A DNA stretch of 54,909 bases from Lingula anatina. Taxonomy: Eukaryota; Brachiopoda; Lingulata; Lingulida; Lingulidae. Position 1 is the first letter of the stretch. Each line of letters starts with the position of its first letter. The position numbers and the translations under genes are program-made. The stretch lies in NCBI RefSeq assembly GCF_001039355.2, contig NW_019775798.1, forward strand, positions 1 through 54,909, written 5' to 3'. Positions 1 through 10,220 of the stretch are shown here, piece by piece. The notes beneath the pieces are model-generated. The model saw nothing but the letters and a program-made list of their open reading frames with translations. It did not search any database and was not told the origin of the DNA.

Positions 1-537
1 TAATGAGACAAACGTCATCATTCATCATTTTTGTAAGCAGAAGCCAGGCCTATAACACTGTGCAACTATCATGTCAACATGTCTTTGTCATAGCGATGTA
101 TCATCTCTTTCCTCTTTTTTTTTTTCTTTTTTACCTCTGTGCATAATATAGTTTCATATATTCATATTAACACATTATCCATGATAGTATGAACTTCGTT
201 TCTTTCCAGAAAAATCATCAGAATTTAGAAGAAGAATTCAGAAAAGTGACTGCAAAGTACAGCTCAGAAAGCTGTCCAATGGAATAGTACAAGAAAGTTT
301 TGCCAAACAGTTATAAAATTAAACTACCGAACCTGCCGTCTCAACGTTCACATTTTCATATCTTGGAAAACACCAGCAGGAAAGTTTGCTACGAAGTCAT
401 TATCGTAAAATAGGTGCTATAGATGTACATTATGGTGTTGGATGTATTGTCGCACCTTCAAACTGGTCGCCTATGTATTTCAAATGGATTACACGCATGA
501 CTCTTGGGAGCTCTTGGGAACGTGGAGGTAGCAACAG

Positions 538-608
538 TGACGTCACTACACGTCACAGCAGTATGACGGATAACGTTTATCATATATCATATATCATAAA
601 TATATAAA
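538..608 (+). promoter_or_regulatory. CRE plus TATA-like candidate promoter of the GPCR gene
   Basis: A perfect palindromic cAMP response element TGACGTCA lies at 538-545. Two half-sites follow, CGTCA at 551-555 and TGACG at 564-568, and a TATATAAA box at 601-608. The box would place a transcription start near 630-640 and a 5' leader of about 310 bases before the GPCR ATG at 945. The motifs are seen directly; promoter function is inferred from spacing only. If real, the gene would be cAMP/CREB responsive. Confidence 0.4.
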
Positions 609-944
609 GCATTGGATATTCCAGTACTTCGTGAAGACGTGTCAGTGATTCATATATAAGAACTGGGAACAACGACTACCAACAGGCCTTTTCTGGTCAA
701 CCAAGCCCACGTTTGGTAGGCTAAGAATAAGAGGCGATACATTAAATATTCAGGAAGAGTTATAAATGTATGGAAACAGTAACGCCGTTCCATTGTAGGA
801 GATATAAAAAGCAGTGCTTCATTAGATAGACGGCATAAATCAAAGTGAAACCAACCAAAGCAGTTCACCAAAGAGATCAAACAGTGTACACTCTATGGTT
901 CACAGAAAGATATAGATATTAATGTTACACTGAGCCACATCAAA

Positions 945-2480
945 ATGGAGAATATTAGTTTCTACGTGAACGACACAAGGGAAGCATATAGCTGTTACTC
1001 ACAATATATCTACAGACCTATTGGTCCTTATGACGACCACATAGAGTACCAGACCAGCCAGTGGCTGAATAAGGTGGTTCCACCAATATTGCTAATTCTG
1101 GGAACAATAGGAAATGTCACATCATTTTTTGTTTTACGGAGACCTTTCATGTTAAGGACTTGGACAGGATTCTTTTTACGGGCTTTAGCGGTCTCGGATA
1201 CAGTCGCCCTGTGGCTAGGACTATCACGACATATGATCAGGGTTTACGACGGCGGTTACGACATCAGGAACTTACATGACGCTGTCTGTAAACTACAACG
1301 CTTTACTTTATATACATTCTTAGATTTATCAGCGTGGCTGTTGGTTGGTTTGACGGTTGGAAGGTACATTTCAACTTGCCACATTTTCAAGTCTCACCGC
1401 TACTGCACAACCAAGCGAGCCAAAATTGCGTTAGCGGTGACAATCGGATGTGCCGTGGCGAAGAATTTGCACGTCTTCTGGACCGTGACGTTGAACTATA
1501 ACAACAAACAACAACTCTTGTGTAACCACTTCTGCGATTCTGAATACTTTTATTTTTGGAAGAAAGTCTTGCCTTGGGTGGTGTTTTGCGTCTACGCTGG
1601 GGGGCCATTCACGTTTATGATGATTTTGAATATATTAATTATAAGAGCGTTGCAGAAGTCTTCCAAATTTCAGGGTGTTGCTTGTAGGCCAGTCATCAAA
1701 ACCCCAGGTACTTGCAGTAAAAGCTACTATTTCACATCTACTAGTGGATCACGTAAAAATTCCCTGTCTCCGAAGCAAACGCCTCTTTTAACGCGGGTGA
1801 CGAGAGACCAGTCACCTGCGTTGGAACGCAAAGTGGAGGAAATCTTGTCCAAGTCCCTCAATGGAGCAAAAGAAATGAACAGAAGTAAGTTATTACCTAC
1901 AGGAGGAGGGGGTCATTCTCCGCCTAACGGCCTGTCTCCCGCGCATACCCCCACGGGATCTCGGAGACCGTCACATATCATTGAGGACATTATCAGAAAA
2001 CACAGGGAGAGCAAAGATTCCAATAACCACAAAGACTTCCGGTCGAAGTCTACCACCATTATGCTTCTCGTAGTGACGTTCAGTTTTCTTTTATTAGCAA
2101 GTCCCAGTTTTATCAATTTGATTGTAGAGCCATATTGGAATGCAAATATAGCAACGCCGAAGGAACAAGCTGTCCAGAAACTGGTTTCTACAGTCGTGTT
2201 GTTATTGACCTATATCAACCATTCTATCAATTTTTTGTTGTACTGCGTAAGCGGGAGGCGGTTCCGGTGTGAACTTCTGCGCATGTGGAGATGCATCCCC
2301 GAAAACGTTCCTGTTCACTCCACCCACTGCCACAGCAGGGACAGCCTACACAGGCTCCACCTAGACACCGAAATGAACGTTGGAAGAGGAAGTCCTCAGA
2401 GAAGTCCTCATAGAAGTCCTCATTTGAGTCGTAAAGCCGCAAATCACTTAGACAATTTAGACAAAATAAGCGTCGTTTAG
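945..2480 (+). CDS. Rhodopsin-family peptide GPCR, FMRFamide-receptor-like, intronless
   Basis: A 511-residue seven-transmembrane receptor in one exon. N-glycosylation sequons NIS and NDT sit in the short extracellular N-terminus. TM1 has GN (residues 56-57), TM2 has SD (D85), and TM3 follows C115 and ends in GRY (139-141) in place of DRY. C193/C197 lie in loop 2. TM6 (about 369-394) has LLLASP in place of the CWxP motif, and TM7 has NHSINFLLY (425-433) in place of NPxxY. The NxxINFLLY form followed by SGRRFR is typical of invertebrate FMRFamide-receptor-like GPCRs. Intracellular loop 3 is very long (about 235-368) and rich in Ser/Pro/Thr; the tail carries a Ser-Pro-x-Arg repeat (about 483-493). 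It is a plasma-membrane receptor, probably for a neuropeptide. The ligand cannot be told. The start fits because it leaves a short N-terminus with no signal peptide, normal for the family. Confidence 0.9.
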   Translation: MENISFYVNDTREAYSCYSQYIYRPIGPYDDHIEYQTSQWLNKVVPPILLILGTIGNVTSFFVLRRPFMLRTWTGFFLRALAVSDTVALWLGLSRHMIRVYDGGYDIRNLHDAVCKLQRFTLYTFLDLSAWLLVGLTVGRYISTCHIFKSHRYCTTKRAKIALAVTIGCAVAKNLHVFWTVTLNYNNKQQLLCNHFCDSEYFYFWKKVLPWVVFCVYAGGPFTFMMILNILIIRALQKSSKFQGVACRPVIKTPGTCSKSYYFTSTSGSRKNSLSPKQTPLLTRVTRDQSPALERKVEEILSKSLNGAKEMNRSKLLPTGGGGHSPPNGLSPAHTPTGSRRPSHIIEDIIRKHRESKDSNNHKDFRSKSTTIMLLVVTFSFLLLASPSFINLIVEPYWNANIATPKEQAVQKLVSTVVLLLTYINHSINFLLYCVSGRRFRCELLRMWRCIPENVPVHSTHCHSRDSLHRLHLDTEMNVGRGSPQRSPHRSPHLSRKAANHLDNLDKISVV

Positions 2481-3872
2481 GTCATAAATGTTATGAAAAA
2501 ATCACGCATGTTTTAATCTAGGACCTAAATTATCTTCTATCCTAGTTTTAGTCAAATGATGACTCTATTTTAACTTTGATAGTCAGAAAGAGGTCACATA
2601 TATAATATTGTAGGGCCTATATTTTTTAGGCGTGACTCCACACAGGACATTCTACTGTACGTAACGTGCTAGTCAACTATGGCTTTAACTACTCACTTTT
2701 TTCGTCGTAGTGGTGGACCAAATACACTGAGAACAGAATATACCGGGTAATTATATCATCATTCAATTGAACCGTTATTCTACCTGCTATGCTTATAATC
2801 CATTTTGGTACTAGAGTATTTTGAGTCATCCCCTTGTTTCACCACCAAAGAGAAAGTTACACGGGCGGTTGAAATGGTTTCTATCGTAAGCGTAGGCCTG
2901 CATAATGTCTCTCCGTATGCATACAAATGTACTTTTTGTGGCTGTAGTCTGTTTTCTGTTTAAAGTATTTAATATCTAATTGTTGTACGAGAGTATTATT
3001 GTTTTTTACTTTTTTTTGTCTGCGCACAACTGCACGTTTGACGTAAAAAGAGCCAGCGAAAGAAAAAGATGGCGAAGTTGCGTAAAAAGAACAAACAGTA
3101 AAATTAGCTTTTGTCAAATTTAAATGCTGTCTTAATACTTTTCATCGATATAAAGTTAAATATTTATCAACACGAAGTATTCTGCCATTACAATATTGTC
3201 TTCTACGTACAGTCCGATTCTACACAATGTATGATGCACGCACATCAGGTGTATCGTGCGACGGGCCCAGTATTAAGCATTTGTTTCAGTGTATTAATCA
3301 AAACATGACTTAACATAACTTTTTGATCAATTAATGGTTAATATATTCCCACCACTTGTGAAATTTGCAGCTAATACTTTTCTATGTCATGTTGTAAATT
3401 ATATTTGTTCGGAACATCTTAAAGCCGAAGAGGTTTTGTTATAACGTATGTTCCGTCATAATCCACAAACTACATGTATATCAGCCCGTCGTCATCAATG
3501 TTTTATGTTAAATGTTTTTTTTTTTTTTTTTTTTTTTTTCATTTCTGTGATTCTGGCTGATACTTACATGTATATAAATGTCAAAAACCAAGGTGTCACT
3601 TTTTTATGTATTTTTCATTACAGTATTAAAATTATCGTCCAAAATATTAACCCCGTTATTGTTCAGCGTTTCTCACCCCTTTATTTTACGTCACTGCAGT
3701 CGGTGTTTAATAATATTATATTATATTATACAGGAAGCAAAAATGAACGCTCACGAATGACCAAACAAAGCTTGGAAACAAGTAATAATATATCGCCTCA
3801 CTATTCTAAAATGTTTCGTTTATAACTAAGAGGTCTTAAGTCCTGCCCGTTTCGAAAGCTCTACTGGTTGCT
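2481..3872. other. Gene-free AT-rich intergenic stretch
   Basis: This is the 3' flank of the GPCR and the spacer to the convergent Ig gene. It contains a poly-T run near 3515-3539 and small unconvincing ORFs. I see no conserved domain, RNA gene or clear repeat here. Confidence 0.5.
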
Positions 3873-3878
3873 TTTATT
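3873..3878 (-). terminator. Candidate polyadenylation signal of the Ig-domain gene
   Basis: TTTATT on the plus strand reads AATAAA on the minus strand, about 130 bases beyond the stop codon of the minus-strand Ig gene. Position and sequence fit a poly(A) signal; usage is inferred. Confidence 0.4.
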
Positions 3879-4009
3879 TAAAGTTTATAGGTGGAGACGT
3901 AGAAAAAAACTTTACCACCATCAGTGCTAGCCTAGAATGAAATCAGCGCGTAGCCATACGTATCCAAAATTACATGAGAATATTGAATATGTATAGATAC
4001 ATGTAACAA

Positions 4010-4357
4010 TCACACTATTTCCTCACATTCCTTAACATCAAGTAGAGAAAGCATCGGTCCCTTTCCCTGTTTGCGACACGTGACGTCAGCTGTAGTCGGT
4101 GACGTCACAGACGTGACGTCAGACGACTGTCTTCTGTAATAAAGGAGAGCTGCCTCTGTGGCGTTGCTGCCATGACGAGACCTAGTTTCTAGGTAGAATT
4201 CAACCGGCTGCGGCTCACTAACCGTCGAGGGATCTATCGAAACCTGCCTGGTGTTGTAACGAATGCTACGGCGTTTCTTGGGTTGGGGTTTTAAACAGCC
4301 GATAGCTGGGAGATTTTTATTGCAGGCATCGCATATATAGATTTTGGAACTGTCGCA
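4010..4357 (-). CDS. Ig-domain membrane protein, last coding exon (cytoplasmic tail)
   Basis: This exon follows a clear minus-strand acceptor, with a pyrimidine tract and TTTCAG ending at 4358. It starts in phase 0, matching the preceding TM exon, and runs 115 codons to TGA at 4012-4010. The first part has a cysteine cluster (CDSSKIYICDAC) directly after the membrane helix, then a basic patch PKKRR. The rest is Ser/Thr-rich, with YYRRQSSDVTSVTS, a possible basophilic kinase site. The C-terminus EEIV could be a class III PDZ ligand. I do not recognise the tail and no ITIM is seen. Oddly, three perfect TGACGTCA sites fall inside this coding exon at 4081-4121. Confidence 0.65.
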   Translation of the reverse strand, partial: CDSSKIYICDACNKNLPAIGCLKPQPKKRRSIRYNTRQVSIDPSTVSEPQPVEFYLETRSRHGSNATEAALLYYRRQSSDVTSVTSPTTADVTCRKQGKGPMLSLLDVKECEEIV

Positions 4358-4623
4358 CTGAAATATGAAAGGAAAAAGTAGAGAGAATTCGAAGCAACTC
4401 ACATGCGTCGTTAGTCAAAAGAAAAGTTGCGTGGCAGTAATATGAAATGCTTTGAATCTTTCCTGCAAACATGTACAAAATAAACTCGTGTTCTTGTTGG
4501 TTTTTCCTTTATTCAAATTAGTTATCAGATTTCGCATTATGGCGACTGAAAAAGTATAAAATACAAATCAAGAAAAATATTGTTTTACTTTAAAAATTTC
4601 CAAAACGTTGCAGTACTTGTTAC

Positions 4624-4721
4624 CTTTATTAAAACTATAATCATAGCCAGTATGGCTAGAGTGCCCACGGAGGCAAACCCTATCCCCAGGTAGAGAGCCT
4701 TGTCACTGTGATCACCTCCCG
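4624..4721 (-). CDS. Ig-domain membrane protein, transmembrane exon
   Basis: A 98-base exon between acceptor CCCTTCCAG (ending at 4722) and donor GTAACA (starting at 4623). It is too short for a long ORF but is joined by phase: the previous exon ends in phase 1, this one completes the codon as Ala and ends in phase 0. It encodes a short polar run (GGDHSDKA) and then a hydrophobic helix, LYLGIGFASVGTLAILAM followed by IIVLI and a Lys stop-transfer residue. This makes the product a single-pass type I protein. Confidence 0.65.
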
Positions 4722-5091
4722 CTGGAAGGGAAATAACATAGATCACATCTTAAGTAGGATGCCTTCTTCGGGCTGATATTCAGGGGTTGACCAAAACTCA
4801 CCCTTTTTATCAGCGTTTCCATGGACTGTAACGGGGCTTTATTTATTTTATTTATTTATTTATTTTATTTTATTTTTTTTTTTGAGTTGAGTTGAGTTGA
4901 CTAAAAACTTACTGCATGATCATATACAAAGCAAATACTCAATAAACGTGCAAAGAAATTTAGGGAAAGATATATTTTTCTAAAGGTACTTTCAGGTATT
5001 ACAAACCCCACTGGAAATCTTCATGTATTTATACAGAAAATTCTTGGAATGAAATACATCCTCAGTGTTTAAAGGTGAATAAACTTCTTAC

Positions 5092-5730
5092 CTGGCGTCG
5101 TTTCCTGATCTCCGGTTTGATTGCCAGATAAAATACTAACTTCACGTAGATTCTCAAGATTTCCGCTGGTCTCTGGTGAGTCATATCTCGTATAACTGTC
5201 AATGTTGGGCGGAGGGGTTATTGAGAAAGGCTCCTTTGGGTATATTGTTGTTGATAAAGATACATACATATTTTTGTAATTGATCGCACGACGTTTGATA
5301 TGAGACAACAGAGGGCTATTGAGGTTTGACGTCATAGGATGGGTTGATACGTCACCACGTAACTCGTGACGTAGCACCTCTTTGCTACCATTCCCCTCTG
5401 TATTTAATACGAGATTATACGAGATTTGAGAGACTTCCTTTTCGCCGTTGATACCAGCACATATGTAAACCCCTTCTTCGTGTAATTGTATGTTGGCCAT
5501 TGAATGTTGGGCTCCGGTACCAATCCTTCTACTCCCAAATACAGGGAAACCTCTCTTATAGAGCCACATCAAGCTAAGCGTAGGTTTGACGACTGTTGGG
5601 TCCCGCCTCGGTATCAGAGGACTGGACCACGTGCACGTCAGTGTCACGTGGTCACCAACACGTGGATGGAGGGGATGAGCCCGGATGTCAAGGCTAGAAG
5701 AACCACTGGGTGGGAAACTCGAGATTAACG
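5092..5730 (-). CDS. Ig-domain membrane protein, Ig and stalk exon
   Basis: A 639-base exon, phase 1 at both ends, with acceptor TTCATTTCAG (ending at 5731) and donor CAG/GTAAGAAG (starting at 5091). Symmetric 1-1 exons are usual for Ig domains. The Ig signature is clear: VTLTCTW (first Cys), LMWLYKRG (core Trp) and EEGVYICAG (the DxGxYxC-type second Cys). There is one domain of about 100 residues, then a 100-residue stalk with NGS and NQT sequons and several Pro/Ser/Thr. No second Ig domain is seen. An extracellular recognition or adhesion role is inferred; no orthologue is recognised. An in-frame ATG inside the acceptor region is unlikely to be the real start, because a signal-peptide exon should lie upstream. 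Confidence 0.7.
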
Positions 5731-6254
5731 CTGAAATGAACACACTGGAACATTAATTGTCTTCTGACATAAATATTTGCCTAGTTCCAATGATACCAGA
5801 CATGAAATGCAAAAAGGCAGCAATCATCAGTTTTAAACCAACACTTGCATTGTATACAAATTAAAATGCAATAAAAACAAATATTATTATTGTTGTTATT
5901 ATTATTAAACAGCACATAATGATAGCAAATTTCGATCCCAAGCCATCCAAATTTAAAATATCCAAGGCTTGGGGGCTAAGTCCACATTTAAACTACACCA
6001 TGATTTCCCCAGATACAAACCTGCAACCAGTGTATTTAAACGGAGTAACTACGTGATAATTCGTTTTGCCCATATAAACGAGCTCAGGCACTGATGTAAA
6101 CTTGGAGGAATCGTTTTTTGTTCATAGTTGTAACCCACCACTTTTTCACAAAAACGATACGCGGGAAAAGATAGAATTGGTATTTAAATCTCAATTAGAT
6201 GACTGAAAACAAGAACTGATTAACCGTCTTCAGTCCAGGTGTAACAGGGATGGT

Positions 6255-6320
6255 AGTCCTAGGAATTATAGTATAGTATAGTATAGTATAGTATATAGTA
6301 TAGTATATAGTATAGTTTAT
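6255..6320. repeat. TATAG microsatellite
   Basis: Imperfect tandem TATAG/TATATAG units. Simple repeat, next to the possible signal-peptide exon. Confidence 0.8.
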
Positions 6321-6322
6321 TA

Positions 6323-6407
6323 CCGAATCAACTTGACATAGGCATATAACCAGAAAAACAAACACATAACATTTGCGGTAGGTGGAGGTGGCAACCACTG
6401 TTGACAT
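6323..6407 (-). CDS. Possible signal-peptide exon for the Ig-domain gene
   Basis: A minus-strand ORF starting at 6407 reads MSTVVATSTYRKCYVFVF followed by LVICLCQVDS, which looks like a signal peptide of about 28 residues. A GTAATA that could serve as donor follows, but it would end in phase 0 while the Ig exon needs phase 1. A phase-1 donor (GTCAAG, a few codons earlier) is weak. It lies about 0.6 kb upstream of the Ig exon, a reasonable place. The phase mismatch keeps this a guess. Confidence 0.2.
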
Positions 6408-6960
6408 ATTGGAATACCTAAAGAGTGGTGGAATTGAAGTCAGGGTCCCATATAATTAGTGCAAGTAAGGGTTTGTTGAAGTATTGGGGTTAGTATATGA
6501 GACGAATGTCACCTGTACAAAGTCATGGGAAGCGTACTACGGTTCCTAGCGGACTTCCATTCCTGTTACAACTGTATTACGGTTGGTACTGGACTACATG
6601 AAAGACACCGTTGAACCTCTACAGTGTTACCAGACAGACCTACCTAAAAACAGGCAGTGAAAGATCCAAGACGCAGGAAGCAGTGGACGGCGTTTTGTCT
6701 TCAGCATTATTTCATTTCATTTTTACCATAATTAATTGAGTCCCCGGAGGTTCAGGAAATAGCCCATAGCACCCGAAAATCTGTTCCATTTGGCAGTCAT
6801 GTCGACAGGCATAGTATAGACCTATCAATAGTCAGCTGGATATGGTCTATGGATGTCCCCTAGATACTCACTACCCTCGTGTTTAAATTGTCATGTGAAC
6901 CCTTCCCATCAAAGATACTCGGTGCTTAAGGTGACATTGCGGCCGTAAAATGCTAAAACG

Positions 6961-7194
6961 TCAGTGTCGTATGTAGGCAGCTGAGATACCTGTAGATAAT
7001 AAATCGTCCAAATCGCTGATCGGTAATGTTGTCAGTAGGTCAGGAACCAAGGTCTTGTTAAACGTATCATGATTTATTGAAACACGATAAGCAAAAGTGC
7101 CAGCAGACCCCTCGTGGCTCTGTAACATGTTGTTCAGACCAGTATATTTTAAATTTCCTTTGATCAGAGTCGCGGGCATGTGCACGCGGCTCAA
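6961..7194 (-). CDS. Unrecognised ORF crossing the edge of a direct repeat
   Basis: A 77-codon minus-strand ORF. The residues are not low complexity (for example FAYRVSINHDTFNKTLV, LPISDLDDLLSTG) and could be a remnant of a coding element. Its first 20 or so codons lie in the 260-bp repeat and the rest lies outside it. I recognise no domain. It may be chance or a decayed mobile-element ORF. Confidence 0.2.
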   Translation of the reverse strand: MSRVHMPATLIKGNLKYTGLNNMLQSHEGSAGTFAYRVSINHDTFNKTLVPDLLTTLPISDLDDLLSTGISAAYIRH

Positions 7195-7390
7195 TTAGTT
7201 TATAGTAATTACTCTTATCTTTAGACGCTCTTTCCCTCTACCCTATCGCAGTAATCACTCTTATCTTTAGACGCTCTTCTTATCTTTAAACTCGTAAACT
7301 TAAAGGTCTGGCACGCCGGTTTTAAGTATAAAGAAGGCTACGAAGCCAAATAAAATTCAGTTTGTGATTTTGTAACGAAACAAGTGGTGT
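7131..7390 (+). repeat. LTR-like direct repeat, copy 1
   Basis: 260 bases that by eye are identical to 7869-8128. Inside are TATAAA (7328-7333) and AATAAA (7349-7354), a compact promoter/poly(A) layout like the U3-R part of an LTR, and an internal duplication of the motif ATCTTTAGACGCTCTT. If the copy is extended to 7121-7394 it would begin TGTAACA and end TGTnACA, the usual LTR inverted ends. Copy 2 does not share those extra bases, so the exact boundary is unsettled. Confidence 0.6.
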
Positions 7391-7404
7391 NACACGTAAA
7401 CTCG

Positions 7405-7665
7405 ATGATGGTAGACTCCGCCAACAGCGACCGTTCCACCCGAAATCCATCATCGCCGATGTCCACTGCACTTCGCCTCGCTAACGTTCCGCCGGTAAAA
7501 CGCAAGCGCTTCGATCCATTTGACCCATCAGCCCTGCATCCCGGAAATAAGTGTGACCCCACAGCAAAAGTAATGGTGGACCCTCCGATGAGGAAATTAT
7601 TCGAACTTCACCCTGCCGTTTACCGACGATTGAAAGACTCAAATATCAATCTTCAAAGACTTTAA
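7405..7665 (+). CDS. 86-residue ORF between the LTR-like repeats
   Basis: This ORF starts at ATG ATG just after copy 1 and fills about half of the 478-base interior. The product is unrecognised. It has a Ser-rich N-terminus, a strong basic cluster PPVKRKRF that looks like a monopartite nuclear localisation signal, then FDPFDPS, and an end rich in basic and Leu residues (RKLFELHPAVYRRLK). It is more GC-rich than its surroundings, which supports real coding. It might be a Gag remnant or a captured host sequence in a non-autonomous element. No protease, RT or integrase is present. Confidence 0.4.
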   Translation: MMVDSANSDRSTRNPSSPMSTALRLANVPPVKRKRFDPFDPSALHPGNKCDPTAKVMVDPPMRKLFELHPAVYRRLKDSNINLQRL

Positions 7666-7868
7666 ATTATAAAACGTCAATTGCCCGGTTTCCAGAGTTA
7701 TTTTTTTTCCCTTTATTCAAAGACATAAATCAAAGGGTTTTATCTCTGGTTTTCCCCCGGGCCGATTCGTCATGTATATATATTGTAAATACTATCCAGA
7801 ATGAATATCTTTAACGTAATTAATGAAAAAAAAAATGTGTTTTTTTTTTCTGGTAAAAACGGAAGGCG

Positions 7869-8128
7869 TGTTCAGACCAGTATATTTTAAATTTCCTTTG
7901 ATCAGAGTCGCGGGCATGTGCACGCGGCTCAATTAGTTTATAGTAATTACTCTTATCTTTAGACGCTCTTTCCCTCTACCCTATCGCAGTAATCACTCTT
8001 ATCTTTAGACGCTCTTCTTATCTTTAAACTCGTAAACTTAAAGGTCTGGCACGCCGGTTTTAAGTATAAAGAAGGCTACGAAGCCAAATAAAATTCAGTT
8101 TGTGATTTTGTAACGAAACAAGTGGTGT
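7869..8128 (+). repeat. LTR-like direct repeat, copy 2
   Basis: The second copy of the 260-base repeat, with the same TATAAA and AATAAA motifs. It is followed by TGCGTTGC rather than the ACA of copy 1. Confidence 0.6.
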
Positions 8129-10060
8129 TGCGTTGCTATTCTCTCTGAGCATAACTCAAGTCGGGAATCGTGTACCGAACCTTGGAACTTCACGTTTGCG
8201 TTAGAGCCCTTAGAAGTAATTTTATACCCGGTGGTATATTAAAGAACTCAGTACAATGTACACATGCATATAAAGGCTTGTTCTTTGAATCGTGTTCTTC
8301 ATTTTATTTTTCGTCTTATCTCCGGCAAAACATTAGGCATATATCTCAGTATTGATTAAAAATTTGTAGAAATGTCTGCAACAGTATCAAAGTGATGTTT
8401 GAAGAGGCTATAAAGATAACCCTTCAAAATATCGCCAGGTGCCCTAGAAGAGTTTATGTTGTCAACAAAGTATGACCTGGTGTAAATATTTAGTCCTGAA
8501 CCTTATAACGTAAACGAGGACATGAGATCAAAGTTGAAACCACCTTTGTCTCACTGCCAAGTCCACCGTACCTGTGCCTGTACATGTAGGGCCTTGTTAA
8601 CGGGATTGAGGACGTTCTAGGATTTTATTAGATAATGCAGAAATAAATATCATTTTGCTATGAAATAATGGTGTAGCATCAAAAATTCATCGTTGTGCAT
8701 TGTTTATTCAAGCTGATGGCGTAACAACAGCATTTTTACAGCTTTTTTTGTTAAAATTATAAAATCGTTGATAAACGCCCCCCCCCCCCTCACCCAAGCA
8801 GCTATCGACACCGAGTAATGCCTATTTTATAACAACTATGAGTACTTCAATCCAGTGCTAGAAACTTTTTCTGAAAGATTTAAACCTGACTTTATCAGTA
8901 CGTACAGAGGCTAAATAATTATTGTAAGGCCTGTACGGAACAGCGTTATTACGGGCTAACATATCCTTAATAAGAATATTTCCAACAAAGTGCTGGTACC
9001 AGAATGTAGTTCACACCATAGTTGTCTACCAATCTAAAGATCATTTCTTACTTACTGAGCGCTATCTGGCACCAATTTACAAAGAAGCAAAAATTGACGG
9101 TAAACGCTGGGTCATCCTACAGGTAATAGCGCGAGAGGTGGTGAATACAACAACAACAACAACAAAATAAATAATGATTTTTTTTTTTTGAAGTTATTAT
9201 TTTAATTGCGCTAATATCAAGATCAGTATTTCACATCAAAAAGCAAAAGAAACAAGAAAAAAATGGTATTTTGCTAAATGTAGACCTCCATAACGTATCG
9301 ACCCCCCCCCCCCCCCCCCCCCCCCCCTGTAGCCACGCAGTGGAGTTATGAGCGGGAGATGTGTAATGTAGGGAATTGGGCAGGGGGGGTTAAATTCAGG
9401 CAAAGCTCCTTTCCAAAAACGACAAACAGGCTGACCTGGGTTGCAGAGAACTGTAGAAATTCTTTCACCAACTTCACCATTATAAAAATGAAAGCGGAAA
9501 GAGTTGTAAAAACTTGGCGTAAAAAGAAAGTCGCGTCTTGAATAAGAACTCTCTACGATACAGAGATTCCAAATTAAGCGGTAACTGTGGTTTACTGCCA
9601 CCTTCAGCGGTGAACGAACCTAAAAATAACAGAGAACAACTTCAGAACACCACAATAGTCTACCATAATGCAGAATTTATCAAAATTGGTTGAATATTTT
9701 AAACCGAATTAAACAAACTCGCCATATGCACCCTACTGATGTGTATTTATGACTCCCGCCAAATATTTAAAATCTGGGAAAGTGCCGCACAAACTCCTAG
9801 CACACCACACTTTCATTTTTTCCATCTCATGATCTGACCATTTCCTCAAAAGAGGGGGCAGAAATGAGGAATTAAGGGGGTACTCGTACGTACATTCTAG
9901 ATACTGAAAAGGCCTTATGCATGTGATTATTTACACGAAAACGTGTTTGCACGTTACAAGAGGTCAGGTGCCAAAGATATCAAATCATTTACATGTCATT
10001 ATCTATAAAAACTGTACTTTGATACTTAAAATATCACTCGATACCACCCTTTCCCACTTG
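8129..10060. other. Gene-free stretch with long poly-C run
   Basis: No gene is recognised. It contains a 10-base C run near 8777 and a C run of about 27 bases at 9301-9327. ORFs around 9236-9601 owe part of their length to that run and match nothing I know. Confidence 0.5.
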
Positions 10061-10094
10061 CGGCGTACTAAAATAATGATTACGGAATCTCGAG

Positions 10095-10220
<126 letters not shown>

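Larger units (their letters stand above)
7131..8128 (+). mobile_element. Putative miniature LTR element (TRIM-like, non-autonomous)
   Basis: Two identical 260-base direct repeats flank 478 bases that hold one small ORF and no pol gene. The bases just before copy 2 are purine-rich (AAAAACGGAAGG), as in a polypurine tract. No clear target-site duplication is seen at 7130/8129, and an n lies exactly at the end of copy 1 (7391). A tandem duplication or an assembly artefact therefore remains possible. Identity of the repeats would mean a recent insertion. Confidence 0.4.

Noticed and set aside
7121-8128. Full LTR retrotransposon
   Set aside because: No pol domains, no clear target duplication and unmatched outer ends. 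Only a miniature or artefactual form can be supported.
9236-9601. 121-codon minus-strand ORF with a poly-Gly stretch
   Set aside because: The poly-Gly comes from a C homopolymer and nothing else looks like a known protein.
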